Part shown: piece by piece, positions 34,801-44,062 of the stretch | How the letters are laid out: the number at the start of each line of letters is the position of its first letter | Position numbering within the stretch: position 1 is the first letter of the stretch | Source of the DNA: Butyrivibrio sp. | Lineage (GTDB): Bacteria > Bacillota > Clostridia > Lachnospirales > Lachnospiraceae | Direction: 5' to 3' | Assembly: GCA_015056565.1 (NCBI GenBank) | Contig: SVGB01000006.1 | Span: 82,753 to 146,752, forward strand | DNA: 64,000 nt | Translations under genes and position numbers: made by a program | The notes under the pieces: generated by a model | Database searches by the model: none | Told to the model about the DNA's origin: nothing | Seen by the model: the letters and a program-made list of their open reading frames with translations, nothing else

Positions 34801-35392
34801 GGCAGAATTTACACAGCAGCTTACAAATAGCCTCGCAGGTCTTTCTCAATATGATATTAGCAGGTCGGTAGACTATTACACAGAGATGATAGATGACCGC
34901 GTTGAGGACGGAATGTCTGAGGAGGATGCTGTTGCAGCTCTTGGAAGTATCGACGAGATAAGGTCTAAGATCCTTGAAGAAGTGCCTATCACCAAGATTG
35001 TAAAAGAGAAGATGACTCCAAAGAGAAGCTTTGGTGCCGGGGAGATAGTACTTTTGGTTCTTGGATCACCTGTGTGGCTTCCATTATTACTTGCAGGAAT
35101 AATCGTGACCCTGGCTTTATATATCAGCTTTTGGAGCATTATCTTTTCACTGTATGTCGCAGATTTTTCAGTGTTCATCTCAGGAATAGCTGGACTTATC
35201 ATTGCTGTAATTAAGCCAGGAGGACCATTTGGAGCACTGTTTTATGCAGGCTGCGGAATCGCACTTATAGGTGTGTCAATACTATTGTTCTTTGGATTTA
35301 ACCAGGTTACTAAGGGACTTTTATTCATCAGTAAGATGATAATTCTTGGAATTAAGAAGATGTTCGTAGGAGGTGGAAAAAATGAGACTTGA
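34793..35392 (+). CDS. DUF1700 (HAAS-domain) membrane protein
   Basis: A 199-residue protein. ATG 34793 with GAGGGAGGATAAAC; the longer frame upstream is not used. The N-terminal ~80 residues are the HAAS helical domain (FTQQLTNSLAGLSQYDISRSVDYYTEMIDDRVEDGMSEEDAV), followed by three or four membrane helices (about 85-185). These proteins accompany PadR regulators, probably as a membrane signal or transport partner. Overlaps both neighbours. Confidence 0.86.
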   Translation: MNKAEFTQQLTNSLAGLSQYDISRSVDYYTEMIDDRVEDGMSEEDAVAALGSIDEIRSKILEEVPITKIVKEKMTPKRSFGAGEIVLLVLGSPVWLPLLLAGIIVTLALYISFWSIIFSLYVADFSVFISGIAGLIIAVIKPGGPFGALFYAGCGIALIGVSILLFFGFNQVTKGLLFISKMIILGIKKMFVGGGKNET

Positions 35393-36173
35393 GAAAAAGA
35401 TCACTATATTTGTAGCAATCGGCCTTGTGATCGTGGGAAGCTTTATGGCGTCTTTTGCAGTTGCAGCTGCAGGCGGAGACTTTTCAAGAATAATGACAAC
35501 CGAAGAGTATGAAGAAAAAGTATTTGATGTAGCAGAAGACTTTGAAGATATCAAGGTTGAACTGCTTTCTCATGACCTTAAGGTTCTGCCATCAGAGGAT
35601 GGGGATACACACTTTATCTGCCATGAGTTTAAGAATAACAAATACACAGTTGAGGTTCGCGGAACAGAGCTTGTTATCTCAGAAAAAGAGAGCTTTGACT
35701 GGAAAGACCATATCATGGTCAATTACCCACATACCGATGAGATCCTGTATCTTCCCAAGGACTCCTACAGAGACTTTGAGGCAAGCTTTGGAAGCGGAGA
35801 TATGAGTATTCAGGATAAATTCTCTTTTGCAGAGCTTAAGGTAAATGTCGGAAGCGGAGATGTGGAGCTTAAGAATGTCTTTGCAAAAGAAAAGCTGACT
35901 ATTAAGACTGGTTCTGGAAGGATAAATCTATCAAGCTGCGACGCAGCATCCATGGACCTTAAATCAGGAAGTGGAGATATTGATTTTATGAGCTGCGAGG
36001 GTATGAATATCGTGATATCTACAGGAAGCGGCGATGTTACAGGTTCATTTAGGACTGCCAAGACCTTTGATGCAAATTCCGGATCGGGTGATGTAAGAGT
36101 TCCACAGGACGGAAACGGTGGAAACTGCAAGATCAGATGTGGAAGCGGAGATATCAGCATAGACATAGGCTAA
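35382..36173 (+). CDS. DUF4097-family repeat protein, membrane anchored
   Basis: A 263-residue protein. ATG 35382 follows TAGGAGGTGG; the GTG at 35373 is not needed. An N-terminal helix (8-30) serves as signal or anchor. Seven GSGD/GSGR-type repeats follow (GSGDM, GSGDV, GSGRI, GSGDI, GSGDV, GSGDV, GSGDI), forming a right-handed beta structure that is probably outside the cell. The role is unknown; the family is often called a putative adhesin. Last gene of the PadR module. Confidence 0.86.
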   Translation: MRLEKKITIFVAIGLVIVGSFMASFAVAAAGGDFSRIMTTEEYEEKVFDVAEDFEDIKVELLSHDLKVLPSEDGDTHFICHEFKNNKYTVEVRGTELVISEKESFDWKDHIMVNYPHTDEILYLPKDSYRDFEASFGSGDMSIQDKFSFAELKVNVGSGDVELKNVFAKEKLTIKTGSGRINLSSCDAASMDLKSGSGDIDFMSCEGMNIVISTGSGDVTGSFRTAKTFDANSGSGDVRVPQDGNGGNCKIRCGSGDISIDIG

Positions 36174-36202
36174 AGACCAGATAAACAGAAAATAGACCAT
36201 AA

Positions 36203-36256
36203 AAAAAGTACCTCCACCGGGATCCTGCCGCAGTGAAGGTACTTTTATCTTTTTGG
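36203..36256. terminator. Terminator after the DUF4097 gene
   Basis: Long imperfect stem AAAAGTACCTCCA / TGAAGGTACTTTT (about 36205-36246) with an inner CGG/CCG pairing, then a T run. Confidence 0.75.
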
Positions 36257-36385
36257 AAGAATTTTGATCATCTGTCATCTTCCTCCTTTCTCTTGCTAAT
36301 ACATATATCGTCATATTATACTTGTAGCTTAGGACTCAAATTATTAAATAAGTATAACTAATTTCGCATACAAAGAGGTTTAGGT

Positions 36386-36892
36386 ATGACAACAGTAGTA
36401 ATCGCAAATATCATCGATTTTCTGGCAGCTGTAGTGCAGGTTGGTTCAGGTGCCATAAAAGAGAAGACCAAGATCCTTATAGTTCAGACTGTACAGCTTC
36501 TTATGCAGGCTGTGAGCATGCTGATCCTGGGAGGCGTCACAGGAGCGGTAAGTAACGTTCTTTCATGCTTCAGGAACTACCTTTGCTACAAGGACAAGCT
36601 AAATACAGCCTGGAAGGCCATTTTGATCGCTGCATCCATCGGATTTACCATTCTTTTAAACGATCAGGGGCTTCTTGGGATCATCCCAGCTGCAGTTTGC
36701 ACCATTTATATCATCTTTATGGACATCAAGGATCCTGTTAAGTTCAAGCTTCTTGTGACATTGTCTTTTGTTCCATGGGTAATTTACCACTTTATGATAA
36801 AGTCCTACACAGGAGCAATTTTCGATGCAGCAACAGTGGTAACCAGTGCAGTTACACTGTTTAGGATGATAAAAGAAAAGAAGGCCAAGTGA
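36386..36892 (+). CDS. YgjV-family inner-membrane protein
   Basis: A 168-residue protein with about six helices (residues 4-23, 30-50, 52-66, 72-92, 95-112, 122-142). FLAAVVQVGSGAIKEKTKILIVQ and the CFRNYLCYKDK segment match the YgjV/Imp-YgjV pattern. Function is unknown. AAAGAGG before the ATG. Followed by a strong terminator and convergent with the PTS genes. Confidence 0.82.
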   Translation: MTTVVIANIIDFLAAVVQVGSGAIKEKTKILIVQTVQLLMQAVSMLILGGVTGAVSNVLSCFRNYLCYKDKLNTAWKAILIAASIGFTILLNDQGLLGIIPAAVCTIYIIFMDIKDPVKFKLLVTLSFVPWVIYHFMIKSYTGAIFDAATVVTSAVTLFRMIKEKKAK

Positions 36893-36934
36893 CATATAAG
36901 TTATATAACATATACATTGGTGATCGAAACAAAA

Positions 36935-36976
36935 GGCGGCGGTACCAAATGGTACCGTCGCCCTGTTTTGCTTTTT
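36935..36976. terminator. Terminator between the YgjV and PTS genes
   Basis: GGCGGCGGTACC (36935-36946) / GGTACCGTCGCC (36951-36962), one G-T pair, 4-nt loop. T tracts on both strands make it bidirectional. Confidence 0.88.
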
Positions 36977-36993
36977 CGGTTCTGATCTAAAGA

Positions 36994-38433
36994 TCAAAGC
37001 ATCTTCTTAAGCTCGTCGTGTACGAACTGAACCTTAGGTCCAACAATAACCTGAACGTTTGACTTAGAAGGACGAACAACGCCAGCAACACCGGCCTGTT
37101 TGATCTTCTTTTCGTCAACCTGAGTATAATCGTTGATCTCAAGGCGAAGTCTTGTAGCGCAGTAGTCGAGTTCCTTGATGTTGTCTTTTCCGCCAAGACC
37201 TTCAAGAACAAGCTTAGCCATTCCTGTGAAGTCGTCGTTTGCAAGCTCGATCTTCTCTTCATCTTCCTCGTCGTCTTCACGTCCAGGAGTCTTGAGGTCC
37301 CACTTTATGATAACGAATCTGAATACGAAGTAGTAGATAACTGCAAATACAAGGCCAACAGGGATAAGAAGAAGTGGATTAACAGCCATAGGAGCCTTGA
37401 AGCTCAGGATGTAATCAACAAAACCTGCTGAGAAGTTAAATCCAAGTCTCAAAGGAAGCAGTGTACAAATAACAGCTGATATTCCTGTAAGAACAGCGTG
37501 TACAAGGTAAAGGCCGGGAGCCATGAACATGAATGCGAACTCAAGAGGCTCTGTGATACCTGTGAAGAAAGAAGCAAGAGAGCCAGCAAGAAGGAGAGAT
37601 GCTGCAGCCTTTTTCTTTGAATCCTTTGCTGTGTGATACATTGCAAGAGCACCTGCAGGAAGACCGAACATCATAACTGGGAAGAATCCTGTCATGTACT
37701 GTCCTGTAACACCCTTAACTGCTCCGTCAGCGCCTGACCAGAAGAGGCCGAGGTCGTTGATGTTTGCTGTATCAAACCAGAATACAGCGTTGAGAGCGTG
37801 GTGAAGTCCAAGAGGAATAAGTGCTCTGTTGAGCATTGCATAGATACCTGAACCTATAGCACCAAGGCCAAGGATTGCTTTACCAAATGCAACGAGGCCA
37901 GCGAAGATAAGAGGCCATACAAAGTACAGAACGATTGATGCAAGAACTGAACAGCAGGCTGTTACGATAGCTACGCATCTCTTTCCACTAAAGAATGCCA
38001 GCCAGTCTGGAAGCTTGGTGTCCTTGAACCTGTTGTAGCAGCTTGAACCAATGATACCTGCGAGGATACCAATGAAAGCATTGCTGATCTTGCCAAAAGC
38101 GGCAGGAACTTCTGATGTGTCAACGCCTCTGTACATAGCAACAGCGCCTGTGCTAAGAAGAGTGGTGATCATCAGGAAAGAAACGAGACCTGACAGAGCG
38201 CTTGTTCCGTCATGATCTTTTGCCATACCAACAGACACACCAATTGCAAAAAGAATAGGGATCTGGTCGATAATAGCAGATGCAGCCTTGATCAGGAATG
38301 CTGAAACAACGCTGTTTGCGCCCCAGCCAGTGGGATCAAGCCAGTATCCGATACCATACAGGATACCTGCAGCTGGAAGTACTGCAACGGGGAGCATTAG
38401 GGATTTTCCAATTTTCTGTAAATACTTCATCAT
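36994..38433 (-). CDS. PTS transporter subunit IIBC, N-acetylglucosamine/glucose type
   Basis: A 479-residue protein with an N-terminal IIC domain of about eight to ten helices (LPAAGILYGIGYWLDP, GLHHALNAVFWFDTA, GITEPLEFAFMFMAPGLY) and a C-terminal IIB domain (about 400-479), whose phosphocysteine lies in LDYCATRLRLEI. The IIC sequence fits NagE/GamP-like transporters more than PtsG (inference). It takes phosphate from the IIA encoded just upstream. The charged DDEEDEE linker joins the two domains. ATG 38433 with AAAAGGAGG upstream. Confidence 0.93.
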   Translation of the reverse strand: MMKYLQKIGKSLMLPVAVLPAAGILYGIGYWLDPTGWGANSVVSAFLIKAASAIIDQIPILFAIGVSVGMAKDHDGTSALSGLVSFLMITTLLSTGAVAMYRGVDTSEVPAAFGKISNAFIGILAGIIGSSCYNRFKDTKLPDWLAFFSGKRCVAIVTACCSVLASIVLYFVWPLIFAGLVAFGKAILGLGAIGSGIYAMLNRALIPLGLHHALNAVFWFDTANINDLGLFWSGADGAVKGVTGQYMTGFFPVMMFGLPAGALAMYHTAKDSKKKAAASLLLAGSLASFFTGITEPLEFAFMFMAPGLYLVHAVLTGISAVICTLLPLRLGFNFSAGFVDYILSFKAPMAVNPLLLIPVGLVFAVIYYFVFRFVIIKWDLKTPGREDDEEDEEKIELANDDFTGMAKLVLEGLGGKDNIKELDYCATRLRLEINDYTQVDEKKIKQAGVAGVVRPSKSNVQVIVGPKVQFVHDELKKML

Positions 38434-38462
38434 ACGATCATTCCTCCTTTTTAAGGTTGTAT

Positions 38463-38945
38463 TTACTTATATAAAAGGACGACAGCATCCCCTGCTGTTA
38501 CGTTTCCGTCCTTTTTTTCTACTTTGGAAAACTTGCTTGAATTAGAGATGATGACAGGAGTTACAGTGTCATAGCCAGCAGCCTTGATGCCTTCAAGGTC
38601 GACTTTAACTATGAGGTCACCCTTTTTGACGGTGTCACCCTGCTTTGCCTGTACATCATAGAATTGTCCGTTTAATTTGACTGTATCGATTCCGATATGG
38701 ACGAGAATCTCAGCGCCGTCATCAGTGTTGAGAGCATATGCATGACCAGTTGGGAAAAGAGCTACAAGTGTCCCTGAAGCTGGTGCATAAAAGTTGCCAT
38801 CCTCCGGGATAATGGCAACGCCTTTACCTATCATTTCCTGAGCGAAGGTTGGGTCGCTTACAGTGTCTATTGGCACGATCTTGCCAGTTACTGGAGAGCC
38901 TATCTCAACCTTGTTACCTGAAAAAAGCTTATCGAAAATCCCCAT
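38463..38945 (-). CDS. PTS glucose-type IIA component (Crr-like)
   Basis: A 160-residue protein. ATG 38945 is preferred to the TTG at 38957. Family motifs: GSPVTGKIVPIDTVSDPTFA near the N-terminus and the phosphorylation His in LVHIGIDTVKLNGQFY; a conserved VIVS-type end, VIISNSSKF. It gets phosphate from HPr (not in this window) and passes it to the IIB domain of the next gene. 29 bp separate the two, on one transcript. Confidence 0.92.
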   Translation of the reverse strand: MGIFDKLFSGNKVEIGSPVTGKIVPIDTVSDPTFAQEMIGKGVAIIPEDGNFYAPASGTLVALFPTGHAYALNTDDGAEILVHIGIDTVKLNGQFYDVQAKQGDTVKKGDLIVKVDLEGIKAAGYDTVTPVIISNSSKFSKVEKKDGNVTAGDAVVLLYK

Positions 38946-39068
38946 ATTTACCCCCAATAAAACGTAATCTTTTACTAATTATAACACAATGCAAATTTTA
39001 ACACATCATATTGTGGCACAATAACAAAAATTGTCCAAAAAAAGGCAAAATATGGCAATTTATTGCAA

Positions 39069-39986
39069 TTACAGTATCTTTTTCTTTTTAAAGAAGATCA
39101 GACTTCCTACAACGATCAGGACACTAAGGACGATAACTATCGGGTATCCCATCTGGGACTCCAGCTCTGGCATATATTTAAAGTTCATGCCATACCATCC
39201 AACGATCAAAGTCAGAGGCATGAAGATGGTAGTTACCACCGTAAGGACGGTCATTACGCGGTTCTGGTGAACGTCCAGCTGTGACTGGTAAAGGTCGTTA
39301 AGCTGGATGGTGTAGTCCCTAAGGTGGGTAGCGGCGTTGTAGAGCCTCTCTACGCGGCTTGAGAACATGCTGAAGTAGCGAAGATTTTCCTCGTTAAAGA
39401 AGCCGTTCTCGTTCTCTTCAAGCTCCTGGCCAAGGTCAAGGAGCTGCTCGTAGTGGATACGCAGATCTCTTATATCGCCGCGGATGTCGTTATTCCTTGA
39501 CATGTCGGCAGACTCTGCGTCGTCCATGATATCTTTTTCCAGGCGGTCAAGCTCTCGCTCATAGCCTTGCATGGTGAGAAGGTCATTGTGGATTATAAGT
39601 TCCAAAAAGTCATAGAAAAAGCGCTCAAGTGAAGGCTTTTTCCACTTCTTAAGGCGCTGGATGCGTTTAACAAGAGAAAGAACAGTGTCGCTGCTGTCTA
39701 TAAATACAATTCCGGTTTCGTCAAGTGCATAGGAAAACTTCAGTGGAAGTGATGAATGCGAGGACTGTGTGGGAATAAAGAAGGTTCCTGTCAGGGAATC
39801 GTAGTTAACTTCAGCCTTTGTGGTGAAGATATCTTCGTTACTGATATCGAAGTCGAGGCCCATATCAAAGTTTTCACTCTGCTCAGCCCACTGGGCGGGA
39901 GTAAGGATTGCTACATAGGGAACCGCCGCGTCGTGACACTGCTCAGCGCTGCATTCTTCAAGAACATTATTTATCAGATAGTACAT
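39069..39986 (-). CDS. CorA-family divalent-metal channel
   Basis: A 305-residue protein with a large N-terminal cytoplasmic domain, a long helix and two C-terminal membrane helices. The signature GMN motif is in GWYGMNFKYMPEL. It mediates magnesium (or cobalt) uptake as a pentamer. TTTTTGGAGG precedes ATG 39986. Divergent from the LacI gene. Confidence 0.93.
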   Translation of the reverse strand: MYYLINNVLEECSAEQCHDAAVPYVAILTPAQWAEQSENFDMGLDFDISNEDIFTTKAEVNYDSLTGTFFIPTQSSHSSLPLKFSYALDETGIVFIDSSDTVLSLVKRIQRLKKWKKPSLERFFYDFLELIIHNDLLTMQGYERELDRLEKDIMDDAESADMSRNNDIRGDIRDLRIHYEQLLDLGQELEENENGFFNEENLRYFSMFSSRVERLYNAATHLRDYTIQLNDLYQSQLDVHQNRVMTVLTVVTTIFMPLTLIVGWYGMNFKYMPELESQMGYPIVIVLSVLIVVGSLIFFKKKKIL

Positions 39987-40090
39987 GAGACACCTCCAAA
40001 AAGACTTTCATACACATAATAATATAGCACCCAGGCCCAAAATACACCATTACTGTAGCCTTGCAATATTTCATTAATCATTATAAAATG

Positions 40091-40105
40091 TTTAAAACGA
40101 TTAAC
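40091..40105. promoter_or_regulatory. Possible LacI half-operator upstream of the LacI gene
   Basis: TTTAAAACGATTAAC (40091-40105) carries the CGATTAAC half of the 41313 operator, 48 bp before the LacI start. It may serve autoregulation. Confidence 0.35.
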
Positions 40106-40152
40106 TACGCGAGAATGCTGTGATATTTCTATGATCTTATGGGTGAGGTAAA

Positions 40153-41193
40153 ATGATAACACTAAAAGAGATAGCGAAAGAGTGTGGAGTATCTACTGCC
40201 ACTGTCTCCAATGTCCTTAATGACAAGAAAAATGTCAGCGATGAGATAAGACAGAAAGTGCTGGATGTGGTAAAAGAGAGAGGCTACAAGCTCAATTATG
40301 TTGCCCAGGGACTCCGCAAGCAAAAGACCCAGACCATAGGCGTTATTGCCGAAGATATCGCACAGTTTACAACTCCTGCCATCATCGAGGGCATCATGGA
40401 GCTGTGTGAGAAAAATGGCTACAGGACCATTGTTCAGAACCTGCGTCTTTACTCAAGATGGCATGACGAGTGGTTTGACAACGACAAGATGTACTATTCA
40501 GTGATGGATCCTGCGGTTCAGGAGATGGCTTCCATCAGGGTTGATGGCATAATCTACGTTGCAGGTCACGCCCGCAACATCCACAGATTCCCCAAGGACT
40601 ACGATATTCCTGCGGTTCTTGCATACGCTTACTCCCAGGAAGAAGATGTCCCATCAGTAGTTATTGATGATGAAGAGGCAGCCAAGACAGCAGTAGAGTA
40701 CCTTATCAAAAAAGGCCACAAAAAGATCGGTGTAATGGCCGGAGAAGCAGAGAACATCCACACTAAGCTCCGTATCCTTGGCTATCAGAGAGCTCTTTTT
40801 GAAGCAGGGATCCTCTATAATCCGGAGCTTGTGGTATATGCGGGATGGGGGCAGGAACTAAGCTACAACAGCGCAAAAGAGCTTCTGGACAAGGATATAA
40901 CAGCGGTATTTTGCATGAGTGACAGAAATGCGGGCGGTGTATATCAGTATCTGTTTGAGCATGGCATGCAGGCTGGAAGAGACATATCAGTAATGGGATT
41001 TGATAATGAGATGATCTCAGACTATATGACACCAAGGCTCTCCACTATGAAGATCGAGCTTGGTACTATTGGCAAAAAGGCTGTGGAACTTTTATTTGAC
41101 AAGATGGCGGATAAGCCCGTAGAAAGCCAGATAAAGGTACCTTGTACACTTATTGAGAGAAAATCAGTCATTTCAAACACATTAAACGATTAA
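40153..41193 (+). CDS. LacI-family repressor of the arabinoside operon
   Basis: A 346-residue regulator. Residues 2-50 give the LacI HTH (TLKEIAKECGVSTATVSNVLNDKKNVSDEIRQKV) with hinge helix VAQGLRKQKTQTIG. The rest is a sugar-binding core with DGIIYVAGHARN, IDDEEAAKTAVEYLIKKGHKKIGVMAG and NEMISDYMTPRLS. It lies directly before the arabinoside ABC operon, whose promoter carries a LacI-type palindrome, so it is the probable local repressor, responding to arabinose-containing sugars (inference). Confidence 0.92.
   Translation: MITLKEIAKECGVSTATVSNVLNDKKNVSDEIRQKVLDVVKERGYKLNYVAQGLRKQKTQTIGVIAEDIAQFTTPAIIEGIMELCEKNGYRTIVQNLRLYSRWHDEWFDNDKMYYSVMDPAVQEMASIRVDGIIYVAGHARNIHRFPKDYDIPAVLAYAYSQEEDVPSVVIDDEEAAKTAVEYLIKKGHKKIGVMAGEAENIHTKLRILGYQRALFEAGILYNPELVVYAGWGQELSYNSAKELLDKDITAVFCMSDRNAGGVYQYLFEHGMQAGRDISVMGFDNEMISDYMTPRLSTMKIELGTIGKKAVELLFDKMADKPVESQIKVPCTLIERKSVISNTLND
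41182..41193. promoter_or_regulatory. Second candidate LacI operator
   Basis: TTAAACGATTAA differs by one base from TTAATCGATTAA at 41314. It overlaps the LacI stop codon and lies 91 bp before the operon promoter. Confidence 0.45.
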
Positions 41194-41272
41194 GATTTGT
41201 GCAAAATATATAGAAACGCCGAGATAATATTATAAATAATTAACAATTTGTATATTTTCAGCCTAAATATTG

Positions 41273-41326
41273 TTGACAACCCTAGCGGGTTGTCATATAT
41301 TTTACTCAAACAGTTAATCGATTAAC
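41273..41326 (+). promoter_or_regulatory. Arabinoside operon promoter and LacI operator
   Basis: TTGACA (41273-41278), 17 bp, TATATT (41296-41301). The spacer holds a perfect palindrome TGACAACCC/GGGTTGTCA (41274-41295). Downstream of the likely transcription start lies GTTAATCGATTAAC (41313-41326), a perfect LacI-type operator centred on CG. Confidence 0.8.
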
Positions 41327-41388
41327 AAAAACGAAACAGAAATATCACAAAACATACTTATGGAAAGACGAGAAAGTTGGAGGATGCT

Positions 41389-43035
41389 ATGAAAAAGAAA
41401 ATTGCTTCTTTACTACTTAGTATTACAACTGCAGCTATGATCCTTGGTGGTTGTGGTAGCGCAGCAGACGACACAGCTCCTGACACAGGTGCACAGACAA
41501 GTGATGTTACAACATCAGATGCAGGATCAGGGGATGCTGCAGGATCAGGAGATGCTACAGATAAGGCTGCACAGGCCATTGCAGATCGTAAGGCAGAGGC
41601 TGAAAAGAGCGGAGAATACGAAAAGGTCATCATTTCTTTCTTTGACTGGACTGGAAGACCAGCAGGTCTTGACAGGATCAATGAGGCCCTTTCAGAGCAT
41701 ACAAGAGAGACTCTTGGACTTGATGTAGAACTTCAGATCATTGATTCAGCTGCATACGGCGATGACATGAAGCTGATGCTTTCATCAGGAGAGCAGGTAG
41801 ATATCTTCTCAACATGTATCCTTGGTTACAACCCATCGATCAACAACGGATATGTACTTGACCTTGAAGAAGATGGCATGTTTGATGATTACTGCAACGG
41901 GATCAAGGAAAAGGTAAGAGCTGATTACCTTGATGCCTGCAGAGTTGGCGGAGTATTATACGGAACACCTCCTATCAAGGATTATGCAATTCAGACCTGC
42001 GCTGTATGTATCGGTCAGGAATACCTTGATGCTATCGGATATGATGCTTCTAAGCTTACAGTTGGTGAGCTTGGCTATCCTAAGGCTACATGGGATGAGA
42101 TCAACGATATCTTCGCACAGCTCCACGAGAAGTTCCCTGACAAGTACGTATTTGCCATCCAGGACAACGAGCTTACACAGGGCAGCTCAGTAGATAACAT
42201 TGCTGGCGACTACTTCGGAACACTTCTTGATCCTCAGAACTCTCTTAAGATCGAGGATGTTTACTCTTCAGATATCTTCAAAGAGTGGGCACAGAGAGCA
42301 TATGACTGGAATCAGGCTGGATACCTTTCACAGGATGCCCTCACAGATCAGACTGGTGCATCAGCTAAGGTTAAGTCAGGTTCTTACATGGCTATGATGG
42401 CTTGCAGTAAGCCTGGTTACAAGACACAGATCTCTGGTGAGTGCGGAAGAGACATGGCAGTATTTGATGTTGGCGAGAGTTTCATGAGCTCATCATCAGT
42501 TTCTTCATTCCCATGGTGCGTAAACCAGAACACAGAGGATCCTGTAGCTACAATCCAGGTTCTTGATGCTCTTTACACAGACCCTGTTATTGAGGGACTT
42601 ATGTGCTGGGGCCAGGAAGGCAAAGAGTACAAGGTTAACGCAGATGGAACTATCACATACGCTGATGGCGTAGATGCTAACAACTCTGAGTACTATCCAA
42701 ACGTACTCTGGCTTATGCCTAACCCATATGTAACCTATGTATGGGAAGGAGATCCACTTGATCTTGGCGAGCAGATGTCAGCATTCAACGACAACTGCAC
42801 ATGCAAGTCCAAGGCTCTTGGATTCACATGGGACAACACAGACTACGCTTCAGAGTACACAGCTTTAAAGAACGCATATGATGAGTATGGTCCTAAGGTT
42901 GTTTACGGCTTTGTTGAGCCTGACAAGGGTATCGCAGAGCTTGAGGAAGCGCTTAAGGCAGCTGGACTTGAGACCTACATGCAGGGCAAGCAGGAAGCAC
43001 TTGATGCTTGGGCTGCAGAGAACGGAATTCAGTAA
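41389..43035 (+). CDS. Extracellular sugar-binding lipoprotein (family 1, DUF3502 C-terminus)
   Basis: A 548-residue lipoprotein. ATG 41389 with GTTGGAGGATGC; the TTG at 41377 is rejected. Signal peptide and lipobox ILGGC (Cys about residue 22), then an Asp/Ser/Thr/Gly linker (to ~60) and the binding domain. The last ~70 residues (LGFTWDNTDYASEYTALKNAYDEYG) match the DUF3502 tail of binding proteins that go with LplB-type permeases. It delivers arabino- or arabinoxylo-oligosaccharides (inferred from the GH51 gene). A strong terminator follows it. Confidence 0.92.
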   Translation: MKKKIASLLLSITTAAMILGGCGSAADDTAPDTGAQTSDVTTSDAGSGDAAGSGDATDKAAQAIADRKAEAEKSGEYEKVIISFFDWTGRPAGLDRINEALSEHTRETLGLDVELQIIDSAAYGDDMKLMLSSGEQVDIFSTCILGYNPSINNGYVLDLEEDGMFDDYCNGIKEKVRADYLDACRVGGVLYGTPPIKDYAIQTCAVCIGQEYLDAIGYDASKLTVGELGYPKATWDEINDIFAQLHEKFPDKYVFAIQDNELTQGSSVDNIAGDYFGTLLDPQNSLKIEDVYSSDIFKEWAQRAYDWNQAGYLSQDALTDQTGASAKVKSGSYMAMMACSKPGYKTQISGECGRDMAVFDVGESFMSSSSVSSFPWCVNQNTEDPVATIQVLDALYTDPVIEGLMCWGQEGKEYKVNADGTITYADGVDANNSEYYPNVLWLMPNPYVTYVWEGDPLDLGEQMSAFNDNCTCKSKALGFTWDNTDYASEYTALKNAYDEYGPKVVYGFVEPDKGIAELEEALKAAGLETYMQGKQEALDAWAAENGIQ

Positions 43036-43049
43036 TTAGATGACAATAG

Positions 43050-43090
43050 CTCCGGCTATCAATATTTTAATGGATAGCCGGAGTTTTTTT
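43050..43090 (+). terminator. Intra-operon terminator after the binding protein
   Basis: CTCCGGCTATC (43050-43060) / GATAGCCGGAG (43073-43083) then seven T. It lies between the binding-protein and permease genes, so it should lower permease expression relative to the binding protein. Confidence 0.88.
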
Positions 43091-43108
43091 ACCTAAAAGA
43101 GGCAAACA

Positions 43109-44038
43109 ATGGCAGCAAACAGGACAAAGAGTAAGAAAAAGAGCATAAAGAGATACATTCCGCTTTATCTGATGGCACTTCCCGGGCTTATATATCTTTT
43201 CATAAACAACTACTTACCGCTTCCGGGACTGGTGCTGGCGTTTAAGAAATTCAATGCAAAAAAGGGCATCTATGGCTCGCCATTTGTGGGCTTTAAGAAT
43301 TTCAAATATCTTTTTGCCACAAAAGACGCCTTCATAATAACCAGAAATACGATCCTGTATAATCTGGTGTTCATCATTGTTAATACCATTCTGGCCATTT
43401 TCGTAGCGATTCTTCTGGCAGAGATGACATCCAGGGTAAAAAAGGCTTATCAGTCATTCATTCTTTTGCCCTACATGATCTCAATGGTCATTGTCAGCTA
43501 CCTGGTATTTGGATTTTTGTCCACTGAGAACGGCTTTTTTAACAACACGATCCTTAAAGGCCTTGGCAGGGACCCGATCTCCTGGTACATGGAAAAGAAA
43601 TACTGGCCATTTATCCTGGTTTTCGTAAGCGCCTGGAAGGGAATTGGCTACAACTGCGTTATTTACCTTGCCAGCATCCTTGGCATAGACAGGAGCATTT
43701 ACGAGTCAGCCTCCATCGACGGAGCTTCAAAATGGCAACAGATCTTTAAGATCACCATTCCTCTGCTTAAGCCAACTATCATCATGATGACGCTCCTTGC
43801 AGTGGGCAGGATCTTTTATTCCGACTTTGGTCTCTTTTACCAGGTTCCGCAGAACCAGGGCGCGCTGTTTAGCGTAACAAACACCATCGACACCTATGTT
43901 TACAGAGGACTTCTTGAGCTTGGGGATATGTCCATGTCGTCGGCCGCAGGTCTGTATCAGTCAATCGTAGGATTCATCCTGGTTCTTGGATCTAATCTGA
44001 TTGTAAAAAAGATCGATCCGGATTATGCGCTGTTTTAA
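43109..44038 (+). CDS. ABC importer permease, LplB/YtcP type
   Basis: A 309-residue protein with six helices. It carries the EAA-type loop YESASIDGASKWQQIFKITIPLLKPTI that contacts the ATPase. It pairs with the permease at 44063. No ATPase gene lies in the operon, so a shared MsmK-like ATPase elsewhere must drive it (known for this class). Confidence 0.92.
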   Translation: MAANRTKSKKKSIKRYIPLYLMALPGLIYLFINNYLPLPGLVLAFKKFNAKKGIYGSPFVGFKNFKYLFATKDAFIITRNTILYNLVFIIVNTILAIFVAILLAEMTSRVKKAYQSFILLPYMISMVIVSYLVFGFLSTENGFFNNTILKGLGRDPISWYMEKKYWPFILVFVSAWKGIGYNCVIYLASILGIDRSIYESASIDGASKWQQIFKITIPLLKPTIIMMTLLAVGRIFYSDFGLFYQVPQNQGALFSVTNTIDTYVYRGLLELGDMSMSSAAGLYQSIVGFILVLGSNLIVKKIDPDYALF

Positions 44039-44062
44039 GCAAAGGCTAAGAGGTGATTTTAG

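Noticed and set aside
36045..36278. Minus-strand ORF starting MTDDQNSSKKIKVPS with a fine AAAGGAGGAAG site
   Set aside because: The ribosome binding site is good, but the frame runs through the terminator hairpin and 129 bp antisense into the DUF4097 gene. Without conservation data it is not supportable.
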